From NCBI GenBank assembly GCA_020025595.1, contig JAHHRV010000016.1:1-46160 (forward strand): DNA of 46,160 bases, written 5' to 3'. Numbering within the stretch: the first letter of the stretch is position 1; every line of letters begins with the position of its first letter. The notes under the pieces were generated by a model, which saw only the letters and a program-made list of their open reading frames with translations, was not told the origin of the DNA and did not search any database. The position numbers and the translations under genes are program-made. The DNA is from Oscillospiraceae bacterium. GTDB taxonomy: Bacteria > Bacillota > Clostridia > Oscillospirales > Oscillospiraceae. Of the stretch, positions 31,970 through 41,445 are shown in pieces.

Positions 31970-32838
31970 AGAAGTATTCGGATTTGTATTTAGAGGCGCG
32001 CCATGCATTCCTTGCCACAGAAGAACCGAGGCAGGCGGGGATGCTTGCACGGCAGCTGCTGCAGCATGTATCAGGCAAAACCCAGGAGGAACTGCTTGCA
32101 GACGGTGACAAGTATGCAGGCGATGCTGTGGTAGAAGCCATGCAGTCGGCAGTGCTGCGGATCATCAAAGGGGAGCCCCTTGCCTATGTTCTGGGGGAGT
32201 GGGACTTCTACGGCCTGAATCTGGTCGTAACTCCGGATGTGCTGATTCCCAGAGATGACACCTGTGCACTGGCGGAAATCGCCATCAATCAGGCGCTGTT
32301 CCTGGATGAGACACCGAGAATTTTGGACCTGTGTACCGGTTCCGGATGTATCGGTCTGGCGATTGCGACCCGGGTAAAGGATGCAAAGGTGACACTGGCT
32401 GATCTTTCGAGGCAGGCACTGGCTGTCGCAAAGAAAAATGTCACCAATCACAAGCTGTCCGGCAGGGTTTCCTGCGTTCAGGTGGATGCCATGAAGGAGC
32501 CGCCTGTGTTCCTGGGCAAGTTTGATATGATCGTTTCCAATCCTCCGTATGTGACCAGTCAGGAGATGGAGGAGCTGGACGACAGCGTGAAAAATTTTGA
32601 ACCCCATATGGCACTGTGGGGCGGAACGGACGGTCTGGATTTCTATCGGGCCATCGCAAAAAACTTCCGAAAGTGCCTGAAACCCGGTGGCTATCTGTGC
32701 TTTGAATTTGGCATGGGCCAGGGGGACGATGTATGTGAAATTATGACTCAGGAGGGCTTTACCGTCCGTCAACGAGTTAAAGATTATAATGATAGAGAAC
32801 GGGCGTGTCTTGCCCAGTATTGCAGGGAGGATTATTGA
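31963..32838 (+). CDS. prmC: Peptide chain release factor N5-glutamine methyltransferase
   Basis: PrmC methylates the glutamine of the GGQ motif in release factors RF1 and RF2, which speeds termination. The 291-residue product has an N-terminal helical domain, the SAM motif DLCTGSGCIGLAIA and the catalytic N193-PPY motif in SNPPYVTSQEM. A GTG start overlaps the DUF1385 stop by 7 bp. In many Clostridia prfA (RF1) sits next to prmC; here recA follows three bases after. Confidence 0.95.
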   Translation: MVKKYSDLYLEARHAFLATEEPRQAGMLARQLLQHVSGKTQEELLADGDKYAGDAVVEAMQSAVLRIIKGEPLAYVLGEWDFYGLNLVVTPDVLIPRDDTCALAEIAINQALFLDETPRILDLCTGSGCIGLAIATRVKDAKVTLADLSRQALAVAKKNVTNHKLSGRVSCVQVDAMKEPPVFLGKFDMIVSNPPYVTSQEMEELDDSVKNFEPHMALWGGTDGLDFYRAIAKNFRKCLKPGGYLCFEFGMGQGDDVCEIMTQEGFTVRQRVKDYNDRERACLAQYCREDY

Positions 32839-32840
32839 TC

Positions 32841-33947
32841 ATGGCAAAGAAAACCGGCGCTTACGAAGCTCCTACACCCGCAAGTGATAAGAAAAAAGCA
32901 TTGGAAACTGCGCTTTCCCAGATTGAAAAGAGTTTTGGCAAGGGTGCAGTCATGCGCCTGGGCGACAGACCTGAGATGAATGTGGAAGCAATCCCTACCG
33001 GATCTCTGGCACTGGATGCTGCGCTGGGAATCGGCGGCGTGCCCAAGGGCAGAATTATTGAGATTTATGGACCGGAATCTTCCGGTAAAACCACTCTGGC
33101 ACTGCATATTCTGGCGGAAACCCAGAAGCAGGGCGGCGAAGTCGCCTTCGTGGATGCCGAGCACGCTCTTGACCCTGTGTATGCAGCAGCTCTGGGTGTG
33201 GATACCGACAATATGCTGGTGTCTCAGCCGGACACCGGTGAGCAGGCTTTGGAGATTACCGATGCACTGGTCCGCAGCGGCGCTGTTGATGCAGTGGTCG
33301 TGGACTCTGTTGCAGCACTGACGCCTCGGGCTGAAATCGAGGGCGAAATGGGCGACACCTTTGTGGGTCTGCAGGCGAGACTGATGTCTCAGGCACTGCG
33401 TAAACTGGCAGGCACCATCGCAAAGACAAACTGCGTTGTCATCTTCATCAACCAGCTGCGTATGAAGATCGGCGTTATGTATGGCAATCCCGAAACCACC
33501 ACAGGCGGTAACGCACTGAAGTTCTATGCTTCTGTCCGTCTGGATGTACGCAGAGTCGAGTCCATCAAAGAGGGCGGCAATGTCATCGGCAACAAGACCA
33601 GAGTAAAAGTGGTCAAGAACAAGGTGGCACCTCCTTTCCGTGAGGCTTTCTTCGACATTATGTACGGTCAGGGCATCGCCAAGTGGGGTGAACTGGTAGA
33701 TCTGGCAGTTCAGCTGGACATCATCCAGAAGAGCGGCAGCTGGTTCAGCATGGGCGATGAGCGTATCGGCCAGGGCAAGGAATCCGTAAAGACCTATCTG
33801 CAGAGCAACCCTGAGATCGCAGATCAGGTGGAGCAGGAGGTTCGTCAGAATCTGTACAAGCTCATGGGTGGTCCCGCCCGTCCCCAGCCGAAGGCAGCGG
33901 AAAAAGCAATTGCGGTAAGCGCTGACGATTTTAACGATGAGGATTGA
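32841..33947 (+). CDS. recA: Recombinase RecA
   Basis: RecA forms filaments on single-stranded DNA, drives strand exchange and activates LexA cleavage. The 368-residue product has Walker A GPESSGKTT at 77-85, Walker B VVVVDSVAAL, and the DNA-binding loops L1 (IEGEMGD) and L2 (GNPETTTGGNALKFY). Its C-terminal tail is acidic (SADDFNDED). The ATG at 32841 gives a normal-length N-terminus. There is no intein or LexA-type box in the short gap upstream; recA sits in a tight operon, so SOS control is not evident. Confidence 0.97.
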   Translation: MAKKTGAYEAPTPASDKKKALETALSQIEKSFGKGAVMRLGDRPEMNVEAIPTGSLALDAALGIGGVPKGRIIEIYGPESSGKTTLALHILAETQKQGGEVAFVDAEHALDPVYAAALGVDTDNMLVSQPDTGEQALEITDALVRSGAVDAVVVDSVAALTPRAEIEGEMGDTFVGLQARLMSQALRKLAGTIAKTNCVVIFINQLRMKIGVMYGNPETTTGGNALKFYASVRLDVRRVESIKEGGNVIGNKTRVKVVKNKVAPPFREAFFDIMYGQGIAKWGELVDLAVQLDIIQKSGSWFSMGDERIGQGKESVKTYLQSNPEIADQVEQEVRQNLYKLMGGPARPQPKAAEKAIAVSADDFNDED

Positions 33948-34578
33948 TTCGGTAGCCTCAAAACCCGATCGTTCGGGACGGTATCTGGTCAAATTTGACT
34001 CAGGTACCGTCATGCGGGTATATCGCCAGACCATTGAGGATTTTGCCCTCTATCCGGGACTGGAGCTTTCAGAGGGGAAAATGGCAGAGTTAACCGAAAG
34101 CGCCGGTGCGTATTCTGCGAAAATGCGGGCGGTGCGGATCGTTTCTGCCAGCAGCGTATCCCGAAAGACTCTGGAGCAGCGCTTGGTACAAAAGGGCGAA
34201 AATGCGCAGCAGGCCAAGGAAGCGGTTGCATGGATGGAGGATCTGCATCTGGTAGATGATCGCCAGACTGCATCGCAGATCGTTTCCCGGTGCATCGCAA
34301 AAGGGTATGGCAGAAGCCGTGCAAAACAGGCACTTTACGAAAAACAGATCCCCAGGGATCTGTGGGATGAGGTTCTGGAGGACTATCCCGATCAAACAGA
34401 CTATATTTTGAAATTTCTTCGAAGCAAGCTTCCACAGGGGGCAGATGAACGGCAGAAAAAGCGTGCAGTCGATGCACTGATGCGTCGGGGACACAGCTAT
34501 GGAGCGGTTCGCAGAGCACTGGAACAGATGGGAGCGGAAACGGACGAATTTCTGGAGGATGAATCATGGCTAAAATAG
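33937..34578 (+). CDS. recX: Regulatory protein RecX
   Basis: RecX binds and shortens RecA filaments. The 213-residue product shows repeated three-helix units such as RKTLEQRLVQKGENAQQAKEAVAWMEDLHLVDD and KGYGRSRAKQALYEKQIPRDLWDEVLED, the RecX fold. Its start overlaps the end of recA by 11 bp without its own clear ribosome binding site, so it is likely made by coupling. It overlaps rimO by 13 bp. Confidence 0.9.
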   Translation: MRIDSVASKPDRSGRYLVKFDSGTVMRVYRQTIEDFALYPGLELSEGKMAELTESAGAYSAKMRAVRIVSASSVSRKTLEQRLVQKGENAQQAKEAVAWMEDLHLVDDRQTASQIVSRCIAKGYGRSRAKQALYEKQIPRDLWDEVLEDYPDQTDYILKFLRSKLPQGADERQKKRAVDALMRRGHSYGAVRRALEQMGAETDEFLEDESWLK

Positions 34579-35894
34579 GTTTTATTTCTTTGGGCTGTGC
34601 CAAGAATCAGGTGGACTGCGAACGAATGATGTATCGTGTCCAGGAGGCAGGCCACACAGTAGAAGCGGATGTTGTGGGAACCGATGTGGTTGTCATCAAC
34701 ACCTGCGGCTTTATTGACTCGGCAAAGACAGAGGCAATTGACAATATTTTGCAGGCCGGCGAGCTGAAAAATGCCGGTGCAATTGGCAAGATCCTGGTTA
34801 CAGGCTGTCTGTCTCAGCGCTATCAGCAGGAGATCCTGGATGAAATGCCGGAAGTAGACGGCATTCTGGGCACCGGCAGCTACACAGAGATTGTTCCTGC
34901 AATCGAAAAGCTGCTGAACGGCGAGAAGGTTTACGATTTCGGCGATATCGACGCACCGGAAGTGGAAACCGGCCGTGTGCTGACAACTCCTGAGCATTAC
35001 GCTTATCTGAAAATTGCAGAAGGCTGCGACAACCGCTGTGCCTACTGCGTCATTCCTTCTCTTCGCGGCAAGTACCGCAGCAGAGGACTGGATGAAGTCC
35101 TGTATGAGGCCAGAGTGCTGGCAAGTCAGGGCATTAAGGAAATGATCGTGGTGGCACAGGATACCAGCCGCTACGGCACAGACCTGCCCGGTGGCAAGCG
35201 CTTGCTGTCCACACTGCTGAAAGAGCTATGTAAGATCGATGGCATCCACTGGGTGCGCATCCATTACCTCTACCCGGATGAAATTGACGATGAATTGATC
35301 GATACCATTGCAAATGAGCCCAAGATCGTCAAGTATCTGGATATTCCCATTCAGCACTGCAACAATACCATTCTGGAAAAGATGAACCGCCGGGGCAACG
35401 GCGAATACATCCGCTGGCTGCTGCCGGAGCTGCGCAGAAGAATTCCCGGTCTGGTACTGCGTACCAGCATCATCACCGGCCTGCCCGGTGAGGGCGAAGA
35501 AGAATTCATCGAGCTGTGCGATTTCCTGAAGGAACAGAAGATGGAGCGCGTAGGCGCATTCCCGTTCTCTCCCCAGGAGGGCAGTGAAGCAGCTCTGATG
35601 GACTATCCCGATACCGAGATTGCACTGCAGCGCGCGGAAATTGTGGAAGAGCTCCAGTCCAGAATCATGGATGACTACAACGAGTCCATGAAGGGCAAGG
35701 TGCTGGAAATCCTGTGCGATGGATATGATGAAGAGTCCGGCCAGTACTTCGGCCGCAGCTATGCAGATTCTCCGGACATCGACGGAAGAGTCTGGATCGC
35801 AGCAGACGAGCCCATTCGGGAAGGCCAGTTTGTCAATGTCTGCATTGATGGCAACATCGATGGAGAGTTGACCGGATATGTCGTGGAGGACTGA
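34566..35894 (+). CDS. rimO: Ribosomal protein S12 methylthiotransferase
   Basis: RimO is a radical-SAM enzyme that adds a methylthio group to the beta-carbon of an aspartate in ribosomal protein S12. The 442-residue product has the UPF0004 domain with cluster cysteines C11, C47 and about C79. The radical-SAM triad is C154-x3-C158-x2-C161. A TRAM domain lies near the C-terminus. The triad spacing and sequence (KIAEGCDNRCAYCVIP) and the GCAKN start favour RimO over MiaB. Confidence 0.94.
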   Translation: MAKIGFISLGCAKNQVDCERMMYRVQEAGHTVEADVVGTDVVVINTCGFIDSAKTEAIDNILQAGELKNAGAIGKILVTGCLSQRYQQEILDEMPEVDGILGTGSYTEIVPAIEKLLNGEKVYDFGDIDAPEVETGRVLTTPEHYAYLKIAEGCDNRCAYCVIPSLRGKYRSRGLDEVLYEARVLASQGIKEMIVVAQDTSRYGTDLPGGKRLLSTLLKELCKIDGIHWVRIHYLYPDEIDDELIDTIANEPKIVKYLDIPIQHCNNTILEKMNRRGNGEYIRWLLPELRRRIPGLVLRTSIITGLPGEGEEEFIELCDFLKEQKMERVGAFPFSPQEGSEAALMDYPDTEIALQRAEIVEELQSRIMDDYNESMKGKVLEILCDGYDEESGQYFGRSYADSPDIDGRVWIAADEPIREGQFVNVCIDGNIDGELTGYVVED

Positions 35895-35898
35895 GACA

Positions 35899-36438
35899 AT
35901 GACAACAGCTAGTAAAATTACCCTGCTTCGGGTAGCAATGATTCCCGTGTACATGGTTCTGATGTACCTCAGCGGCGGTCAGAGCGGTATGTGGATGTGG
36001 ATTGGTCTGGCAGTTTTCATTATTGCCAGTGCCACCGATTTTGTGGATGGTTACATCGCACGGCACTATAATCAGGTCAGTGATTTCGGTAAATTTCTGG
36101 ATCCGTTGGCAGATAAGCTGCTGACCATTGCGGCAATGACCATGTTTGTCGAGTGGGGTACCATGCCCGCCTGGGCACTGATGATCGTACTGACCAGAGA
36201 GTTTGCAGTGACCGGCCTGCGCCTGGTGGCTGTGGGCAACGGCACTGTTATTGCTGCAGGCTGGAGCGGTAAGGTCAAGACCGCCAGCACCATGGTCGGT
36301 CTGTGCGTGATGATGGCTTTCCCCACGGTGCAGATCGTGAGCACCATTGTTACGGCTGTGATCGTTATTACCACGGTTTACTCCGGAACAGAATACTTCG
36401 TCAAAAACTGGAGCACTCTGGGTCTGAGCAAGAAGTAA
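35899..36438 (+). CDS. pgsA: CDP-diacylglycerol-glycerol-3-phosphate 3-phosphatidyltransferase
   Basis: PgsA makes phosphatidylglycerol phosphate from CDP-diacylglycerol and glycerol-3-phosphate. The 179-residue integral membrane protein has the CDP-alcohol phosphotransferase signature beginning D47-x2-D50-G-x2-AR and ending GKFLDPLADK. The spacing and LLRVAMIPVYMVL start fit PgsA. The ATG at 35899 follows GGAGG nine bases upstream. It is the last gene before a strong terminator, five bases after rimO. Confidence 0.93.
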   Translation: MTTASKITLLRVAMIPVYMVLMYLSGGQSGMWMWIGLAVFIIASATDFVDGYIARHYNQVSDFGKFLDPLADKLLTIAAMTMFVEWGTMPAWALMIVLTREFAVTGLRLVAVGNGTVIAAGWSGKVKTASTMVGLCVMMAFPTVQIVSTIVTAVIVITTVYSGTEYFVKNWSTLGLSKK

Positions 36439-36468
36439 TTCTATTTTTCTGCAACGGACATAATGATC

Positions 36469-36505
36469 AAAAGCGGCATGAAGCGTTTCGTGCCGCTTTT
36501 TCTTT
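36469..36505 (+). terminator. Intrinsic terminator after pgsA
   Basis: A 14 bp AAAAGCGGCATGAA-type stem with a short loop is followed by TTTTTCTTTT. It closes the transcript that runs from the lipoprotein and two-component genes through pgsA. Confidence 0.9.
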
Positions 36506-36618
36506 TGATAAAGGTGTTTATTGCAAGTAATATATCTGCGACAGGTTTCTTCATATCCGGGCGGTATTGTGAATTTGGTGGAACAGGTTTTTCCGTACTT
36601 ACATAGGATGAATCGAGC

Positions 36619-36648
36619 TTGACAATACCCTATAGACAATGGTACAAT
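36619..36648 (+). promoter_or_regulatory. Promoter of the T-box operon
   Basis: TTGACA (36619-36624) and TACAAT (36643-36648) are separated by 18 bases, just before the T-box leader. The stretch 36506-36618 shows nothing else. Confidence 0.8.
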
Positions 36649-36654
36649 AACTTA

Positions 36655-36870
36655 AATTGAATATGGCTATGATCGGAAAGAGTAGTTCATGGAATCTCGC
36701 AGAGAGTCTGGGTCACCGGCTGTAAGCCCGGATGAGTGAAGTGGATGAAAGTGCGTCCGGGAGCTATGACGAGAGTCCGTTGGCTTACGACACAGCCATG
36801 AGTAATAAATGAGAGTGGAACCGCGAATCTATTTCGCCTCTTGTGCCTATTGGTACAAGAGGCGTTTTTT
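36655..36870 (+). promoter_or_regulatory. T-box leader, probably tRNA-Cys responsive
   Basis: The leader of cysE has the Stem I conserved GGAAAGAGTAG segment near 36677, a TGC (Cys) codon at 36752-36754 in the expected 3' side of Stem I, and the T-box GAGAGTGGAACCGCG at 36811-36825. A terminator (36835-36870) follows, with GCCTCTTGT / ACAAGAGGC arms and a U-run. In T-boxes uncharged tRNA pairs with the specifier and T-box and prevents termination. The downstream genes (Ser acetyltransferase and Cys-tRNA synthetase) agree with a Cys specifier, but the specifier assignment is by inspection. Confidence 0.9.
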
Positions 36871-36884
36871 ATTTAGGAGGTATT

Positions 36885-37499
36885 ATGCTTCATGTAAGGG
36901 AAACGCTGGAGGCATATCAGAAAAATGATCCGGCAGCCCGTTCAAAACTGGAAATCCTGTTGTTATATAATGGTGTTCATTCAATTCTTTGCTACCGTAT
37001 CAGCCACTGGCTGTGGAGATATCATTTTTATTTCCTGGCCCGTCTGATCAGCCAGCTAGCAAAATGGCTGACGGGAATTGAGATCCATCCGGCAGCTACC
37101 ATTGGAAGACGATTGGTGATCGACCATGGTACCGGAATTGTCATTGGCGCAACTACTGTTGTCGGTGATGACTGCCTGATTTATCAGGGGGTTACCCTTG
37201 GAGGTACAGGTGTCATGCAGGGCAAGCGTCACCCCACATTGGGAAACAATGTCATGGTGGGCAGCGGTGCAAAGGTTTTGGGCCCCATCTTTATTGGAAA
37301 TAATTCCCGTGTGGCATCCAACGCAGTTGTGCTGAAGGATGTCCCGGATAATTCCACAGTCGTGGGCGTACCCGGCAGGGTCGTCCGAATCAATGGCGAA
37401 AAAACTGATCAAGTCCACATTCCTGACCCTGTTGCAAAAGAGCTTCAGCTGCTTCAGGATCGTATTGAGAAATTAGAAAATATGCTAAAGGAGAAATGA
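36885..37499 (+). CDS. cysE: Serine O-acetyltransferase
   Basis: CysE acetylates serine with acetyl-CoA, the first step of cysteine synthesis. The 204-residue product has the N-terminal helical region (ILCYRISHWLWRYHF) and the left-handed beta-helix of hexapeptide repeats (IHPAATIGRRLVIDHGTGIVIG to GPIFIGNNSRVASNAVVLKDVP). A C-terminal coiled stretch follows. The ATG at 36885 follows AGGAGGTATT. It is the first gene behind the Cys T-box. Confidence 0.95.
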   Translation: MLHVRETLEAYQKNDPAARSKLEILLLYNGVHSILCYRISHWLWRYHFYFLARLISQLAKWLTGIEIHPAATIGRRLVIDHGTGIVIGATTVVGDDCLIYQGVTLGGTGVMQGKRHPTLGNNVMVGSGAKVLGPIFIGNNSRVASNAVVLKDVPDNSTVVGVPGRVVRINGEKTDQVHIPDPVAKELQLLQDRIEKLENMLKEK

Positions 37500-37501
37500 G
37501 T

Positions 37502-38917
37502 ATGTATCTGTATAATTCCCTGTCTCATAAGAAAGAACTGTTCAAACCCAACTCTGAAAACATTGTAAAAATGTACACCTGCGGCCCCACTGTCTACCAC
37601 TTTGCTCATATCGGAAACCTGCGTACCTACATCATGGAGGATGTGCTGGAAAAGGCACTGCGCTACAGCGGTTATAATGTCAAGCGTGTTATGAACATCA
37701 CTGATGTGGGCCATCTGTCTTCCGATGCAGATACCGGTGAAGACAAGATGCTCAAGGGTGCCAAGCGTGAACACAAGAGCGTTATGGACATCGCAAAGTA
37801 CTATACCGATGCTTTCTTTGCTGATTGCGACAAGCTGAACATCAAGCGTCCCGATGTAGTGGAGCCTGCTACCAACTGCATTGACGAATATATTAAGATC
37901 GTTTCCGGCCTGCTGGATAAGGGATATGCTTATATTTCCGGCGGCAATGTGTATTTTGACACTTCCAAGCTGGAAAAGTACTATGTTTTCAACGACCACG
38001 ATGAAGATGATCTGGCTGTCGGCGTCCGCGAGGGCGTTGAGCAGGACCTGAACAAGCGCAACAAGAATGACTTCGTTCTGTGGTTCACCAAGTCCAAGTT
38101 TGAAGATCAGGCTCTGAAGTGGGATTCTCCCTGGGGCGTTGGCTATCCCGGCTGGCATATTGAGTGCTCCGGTATCTCCATGAAGCACCTGGGTGAGGAT
38201 CTGGATATCCACTGCGGCGGTATCGACAATGCATTCCCTCACCACACCAATGAGATTGCCCAGTCTGAGAGCTACCTGGGTCACAAGTGGTGCAACTACT
38301 GGTTCCATGTACACCATCTGAACACCGACAACGGCAAGATGTCCAAGTCCAAGGGCGAGTTCCTGACCGTCAGCCTGCTGGAGCAGAAGGGCTATGATCC
38401 CATGGCTTACCGCCTGTTCTGCCTGCAGAGCCACTACCGCCGGAACCTGGTATTCTCCTGGGAAAACCTGGACAACGCAGCTGCTGCTTATGAAAAGCTG
38501 ATTGCCAAGATCGCAGCGCTGAAGGCTGAGGGCGATGTAGATGAAGCTGCATTTGCTCAGCTGAAGGAGCGTTTTGTCAAGGCACTGGACGGAGACCTGA
38601 ACACTTCCGTTGCAGTGACCGCAGTTTACGATGCACTGAAGGCCAAGACCAACGACGCTACCAAGCTGGCAGTTCTGGCTGACTTTGATAAGGTGCTGAG
38701 CCTGAACCTGATTTCCGCTGCCGAGAAGGTTCGCAAGCAGCAGGAGCAGGAGGAAGCAGCCAATGCAGATCCCGAGATCGATGCTCTGGTTGCAGCCAGA
38801 ACTGAGGCCAAGAAGGCTAAGAATTTTGCAGAGGCTGACCGTATTCGTGATGAGCTGAAGGCTCGCGGCATTGAAATCATTGATACCCCCCAGGGCACTA
38901 AGTGGAGAAAAGCATGA
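37502..38917 (+). CDS. cysS: Cysteinyl-tRNA synthetase
   Basis: CysRS charges tRNA-Cys. The 471-residue class I enzyme has a HIGN form of the HIGH motif at 36-39, zinc-binding C27 and the GWHIECSGI block, and KMSKSKG from K279. The C-terminal helical domain ends IDTPQGTKWRKA. The ATG at 37502 is preferred over 37496 for spacing from AGGAG. It lies two bases after cysE and overlaps polA by ATGA, so it is under the same T-box. Confidence 0.97.
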   Translation: MYLYNSLSHKKELFKPNSENIVKMYTCGPTVYHFAHIGNLRTYIMEDVLEKALRYSGYNVKRVMNITDVGHLSSDADTGEDKMLKGAKREHKSVMDIAKYYTDAFFADCDKLNIKRPDVVEPATNCIDEYIKIVSGLLDKGYAYISGGNVYFDTSKLEKYYVFNDHDEDDLAVGVREGVEQDLNKRNKNDFVLWFTKSKFEDQALKWDSPWGVGYPGWHIECSGISMKHLGEDLDIHCGGIDNAFPHHTNEIAQSESYLGHKWCNYWFHVHHLNTDNGKMSKSKGEFLTVSLLEQKGYDPMAYRLFCLQSHYRRNLVFSWENLDNAAAAYEKLIAKIAALKAEGDVDEAAFAQLKERFVKALDGDLNTSVAVTAVYDALKAKTNDATKLAVLADFDKVLSLNLISAAEKVRKQQEQEEAANADPEIDALVAARTEAKKAKNFAEADRIRDELKARGIEIIDTPQGTKWRKA

Positions 38918-41445
38918 AATTACTGATCCTTGATGGAAACAGCGTGATCAACCGGGCGTACTTTGGTGTGCGCCCGCTGACCACACGAGACGGCCTGTTC
39001 ACCCATGCAATCTACGGATTTTTGAACATTCTGGAACGCATGGAAAAAGAGGAACAGCCGGAGGCGGTGTGTGTCGCTTTTGACCTGCATGGCCCTACCT
39101 TCCGTCATTTGCAGTATGATGGATACAAGGCTACCCGCCATGGTATGCCGGAAGAGCTTGCCATGCAGATGCCGGTGATGAAGGAAGTCCTGACAGCAAT
39201 GAATATCCCCATCTATGAATGTCAGGGATGGGAAGCAGACGATGTCATCGGAACCGTTGGCAGAATCTGCGGCGAGCAGGACTGGGACTGCGTGATCGTT
39301 ACCGGTGACCGGGACTCTTTGCAGCTGATTGATGAGCATGTAAATGTCAAGCTGGTCATCAGCAAGCAGGGCAAGACCACCGCAACCCTTTACAATGAAG
39401 AAAAGTTCCGGGAGGAATATGGGTTCGAACCCAAGAAGCTCATTGACCTGAAGGCACTGATGGGTGATTCCTCTGATAATATCCCCGGTGTCGCCGGAGT
39501 CGGCCCGAAAACGGCAACAGATCTGCTGATGAAGTTTGGCAGTCTGGATGGCGTTTATGAGCACATCGATGACAGCTCCATTCGTCCCAAGCTTCGGGAA
39601 AAGCTGGAGGCTGACAAGGAAAATGCCTACCTTTCCTATGATCTTGCCACCATTCGTCCGGAGGCACCGATTGTGTTTTCTCCGAAGGATGCCATTATTC
39701 AGCCTCCCAACAGACAGGACCTTTACAACCTGTTTGTACGGCTGGAATTTGTAAAGCTGATCGACCGGTATCAGCTGCGCAATGAGCAGCTGGAGACTGC
39801 TGTTCCGGAGAACGCAGGCGAACCGCTGAAACGCTGTGACAACCTTCCTGCCCCCGGTACCAGCTGTGCAGTCTACATGGCACCGGATGGCTCTGTGGGC
39901 ATTGCGTGGGAAGACGGCGTGTGCAGTGTTACCCCTCTGGAGGCCGGTTCTCTGACCGAGCTGCTGGAGGCAAAGGCAGAGTTTATCAGCCACGACAGCA
40001 AGACTACTATGCATCATCTGGCGGATCTGGGTCTGCCGGTTCCGGAGTTTGTGTTTGATACGGCGCTTGCTGCCTATGACCTGAATCCGTCTCAGTCAGA
40101 ATACCCGGTTTCCAAGCTTGCTACCAATTTCCTGGGAATGCAGGTGGAGGACGGAGACCCGGTGGGCTGCGCTGAGGCAGTCTGGAAGCTCCGGGAGCCG
40201 CTGATGGAAGAGCTGAAAAAGCAGAATATGGAGCGGCTTTATCAGGAAATCGAGCTGCCGCTGTGCGATGTTCTTTATCGCATGGAACGGACAGGCATCG
40301 CAATTGATGAGCAGGCGCTGGAGTCCTTCGGCAAGATGCTGGCTCAGCGGATCGACGATTGCGAAAAGCTGATTTATTCCTACTCCGAAGAGCCCTTTAA
40401 CATCAATTCCACCAAGCAGCTGGGTGTATTGCTGTTTGAGAAGCTGGGGCTGCCTCCGGTCAAGAAGACAAAGACGGGCTATTCCACCAATGCAGAGGTG
40501 TTGGAAAAGCTGAAGGACAAGCATCCGATCATTCCTGCTATCATGGATTACCGAATGCTGACCAAACTGAAGTCCACCTACGCAGACGGACTGATGAAGG
40601 TGATCGGTTCTGATGGACGGATTCGCACCACCTTCCAGAATCTGGTCACTGCCACCGGACGGCTGTCTTCTACAGAACCGAATCTGCAGAATATTCCGGT
40701 CCGGACGGATCTGGGCGCGGAAATCCGCAAGATGTTTGTCCCCAGGGAAGGCTGTGTTCTGGTGGATGCGGACTACAGCCAGATTGAGCTGCGGGTCCTT
40801 TCTCATATTGCAGACGATAAGACCATGATTAATGCCTTCGTTTCCGGTCAGGACATCCATGCGGTGACTGCATCTCAGGTGTTCGGTGTGCCGGTGGAGG
40901 AGGTTACGAGCCTCCAGCGCCGCCATGCAAAGGCTGTTAACTTCGGCATTGTTTACGGTATCTCTGAATTTTCCCTGTCGGAAGACATTGGTGTCAGCCG
41001 CTGGGAGGCAAGAGATTATATTGATTCGTATCTGTCCACCTATTCCGGTGTCCGGGCCTATATGAAGCAGGTGGTTGCCGATGCCCGGGAGAAGGGCTAC
41101 ACCGAAACCATCTACGGTCGCCGCAGAAGCATTCCGGAGCTCAAGAGCAGCAACTACAATGTCCGTCAGGGTGCAGAGCGCATTGCGCTGAATACCCCCA
41201 TTCAGGGCACAGCGGCAGATTTGATCAAGCTTGCCATGATTCGTGTGGACCATGCGCTGCGGGAGGAATTCCCGGAGGCAAAGCTCATTTTGCAGGTACA
41301 CGACGAACTGATCGTGGAGTGCCCGGAGGAAATTGCTCCTCAGGTTGCTCAGCTGATGAGCAGGGAAATGGAGCATGTAGCGGATTTGAATGTGCCTCTG
41401 AATGCCGAAGCCAAATGGGGCAAGAGCTGGTACGATGCAAAATGA
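38914..41445 (+). CDS. polA: DNA polymerase I
   Basis: Pol I fills gaps and removes RNA primers. The 843-residue product has a 5' to 3' exonuclease domain (LLILDGNSVINRAYFGVRP to DNIPGVAGVGPKTATDLL, about 1-290). Its 3' to 5' exonuclease region (about 305-460) is degenerate, without the usual DxE residues, as in Bacillus. The polymerase domain has DADYSQIELRVLSHIADD, KAVNFGIVYGISEFSLSEDIG and LQVHDELIVE. Its start overlaps the cysS stop (ATGA), and its stop overlaps rimI in the same way. Confidence 0.97.
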   Translation: MKLLILDGNSVINRAYFGVRPLTTRDGLFTHAIYGFLNILERMEKEEQPEAVCVAFDLHGPTFRHLQYDGYKATRHGMPEELAMQMPVMKEVLTAMNIPIYECQGWEADDVIGTVGRICGEQDWDCVIVTGDRDSLQLIDEHVNVKLVISKQGKTTATLYNEEKFREEYGFEPKKLIDLKALMGDSSDNIPGVAGVGPKTATDLLMKFGSLDGVYEHIDDSSIRPKLREKLEADKENAYLSYDLATIRPEAPIVFSPKDAIIQPPNRQDLYNLFVRLEFVKLIDRYQLRNEQLETAVPENAGEPLKRCDNLPAPGTSCAVYMAPDGSVGIAWEDGVCSVTPLEAGSLTELLEAKAEFISHDSKTTMHHLADLGLPVPEFVFDTALAAYDLNPSQSEYPVSKLATNFLGMQVEDGDPVGCAEAVWKLREPLMEELKKQNMERLYQEIELPLCDVLYRMERTGIAIDEQALESFGKMLAQRIDDCEKLIYSYSEEPFNINSTKQLGVLLFEKLGLPPVKKTKTGYSTNAEVLEKLKDKHPIIPAIMDYRMLTKLKSTYADGLMKVIGSDGRIRTTFQNLVTATGRLSSTEPNLQNIPVRTDLGAEIRKMFVPREGCVLVDADYSQIELRVLSHIADDKTMINAFVSGQDIHAVTASQVFGVPVEEVTSLQRRHAKAVNFGIVYGISEFSLSEDIGVSRWEARDYIDSYLSTYSGVRAYMKQVVADAREKGYTETIYGRRRSIPELKSSNYNVRQGAERIALNTPIQGTAADLIKLAMIRVDHALREEFPEAKLILQVHDELIVECPEEIAPQVAQLMSREMEHVADLNVPLNAEAKWGKSWYDAK

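Noticed and set aside
31963..33947. Absence of prfA next to prmC as evidence of rearrangement
   Set aside because: The position of prfA varies among Clostridia, and one window cannot show whether it was lost or moved.
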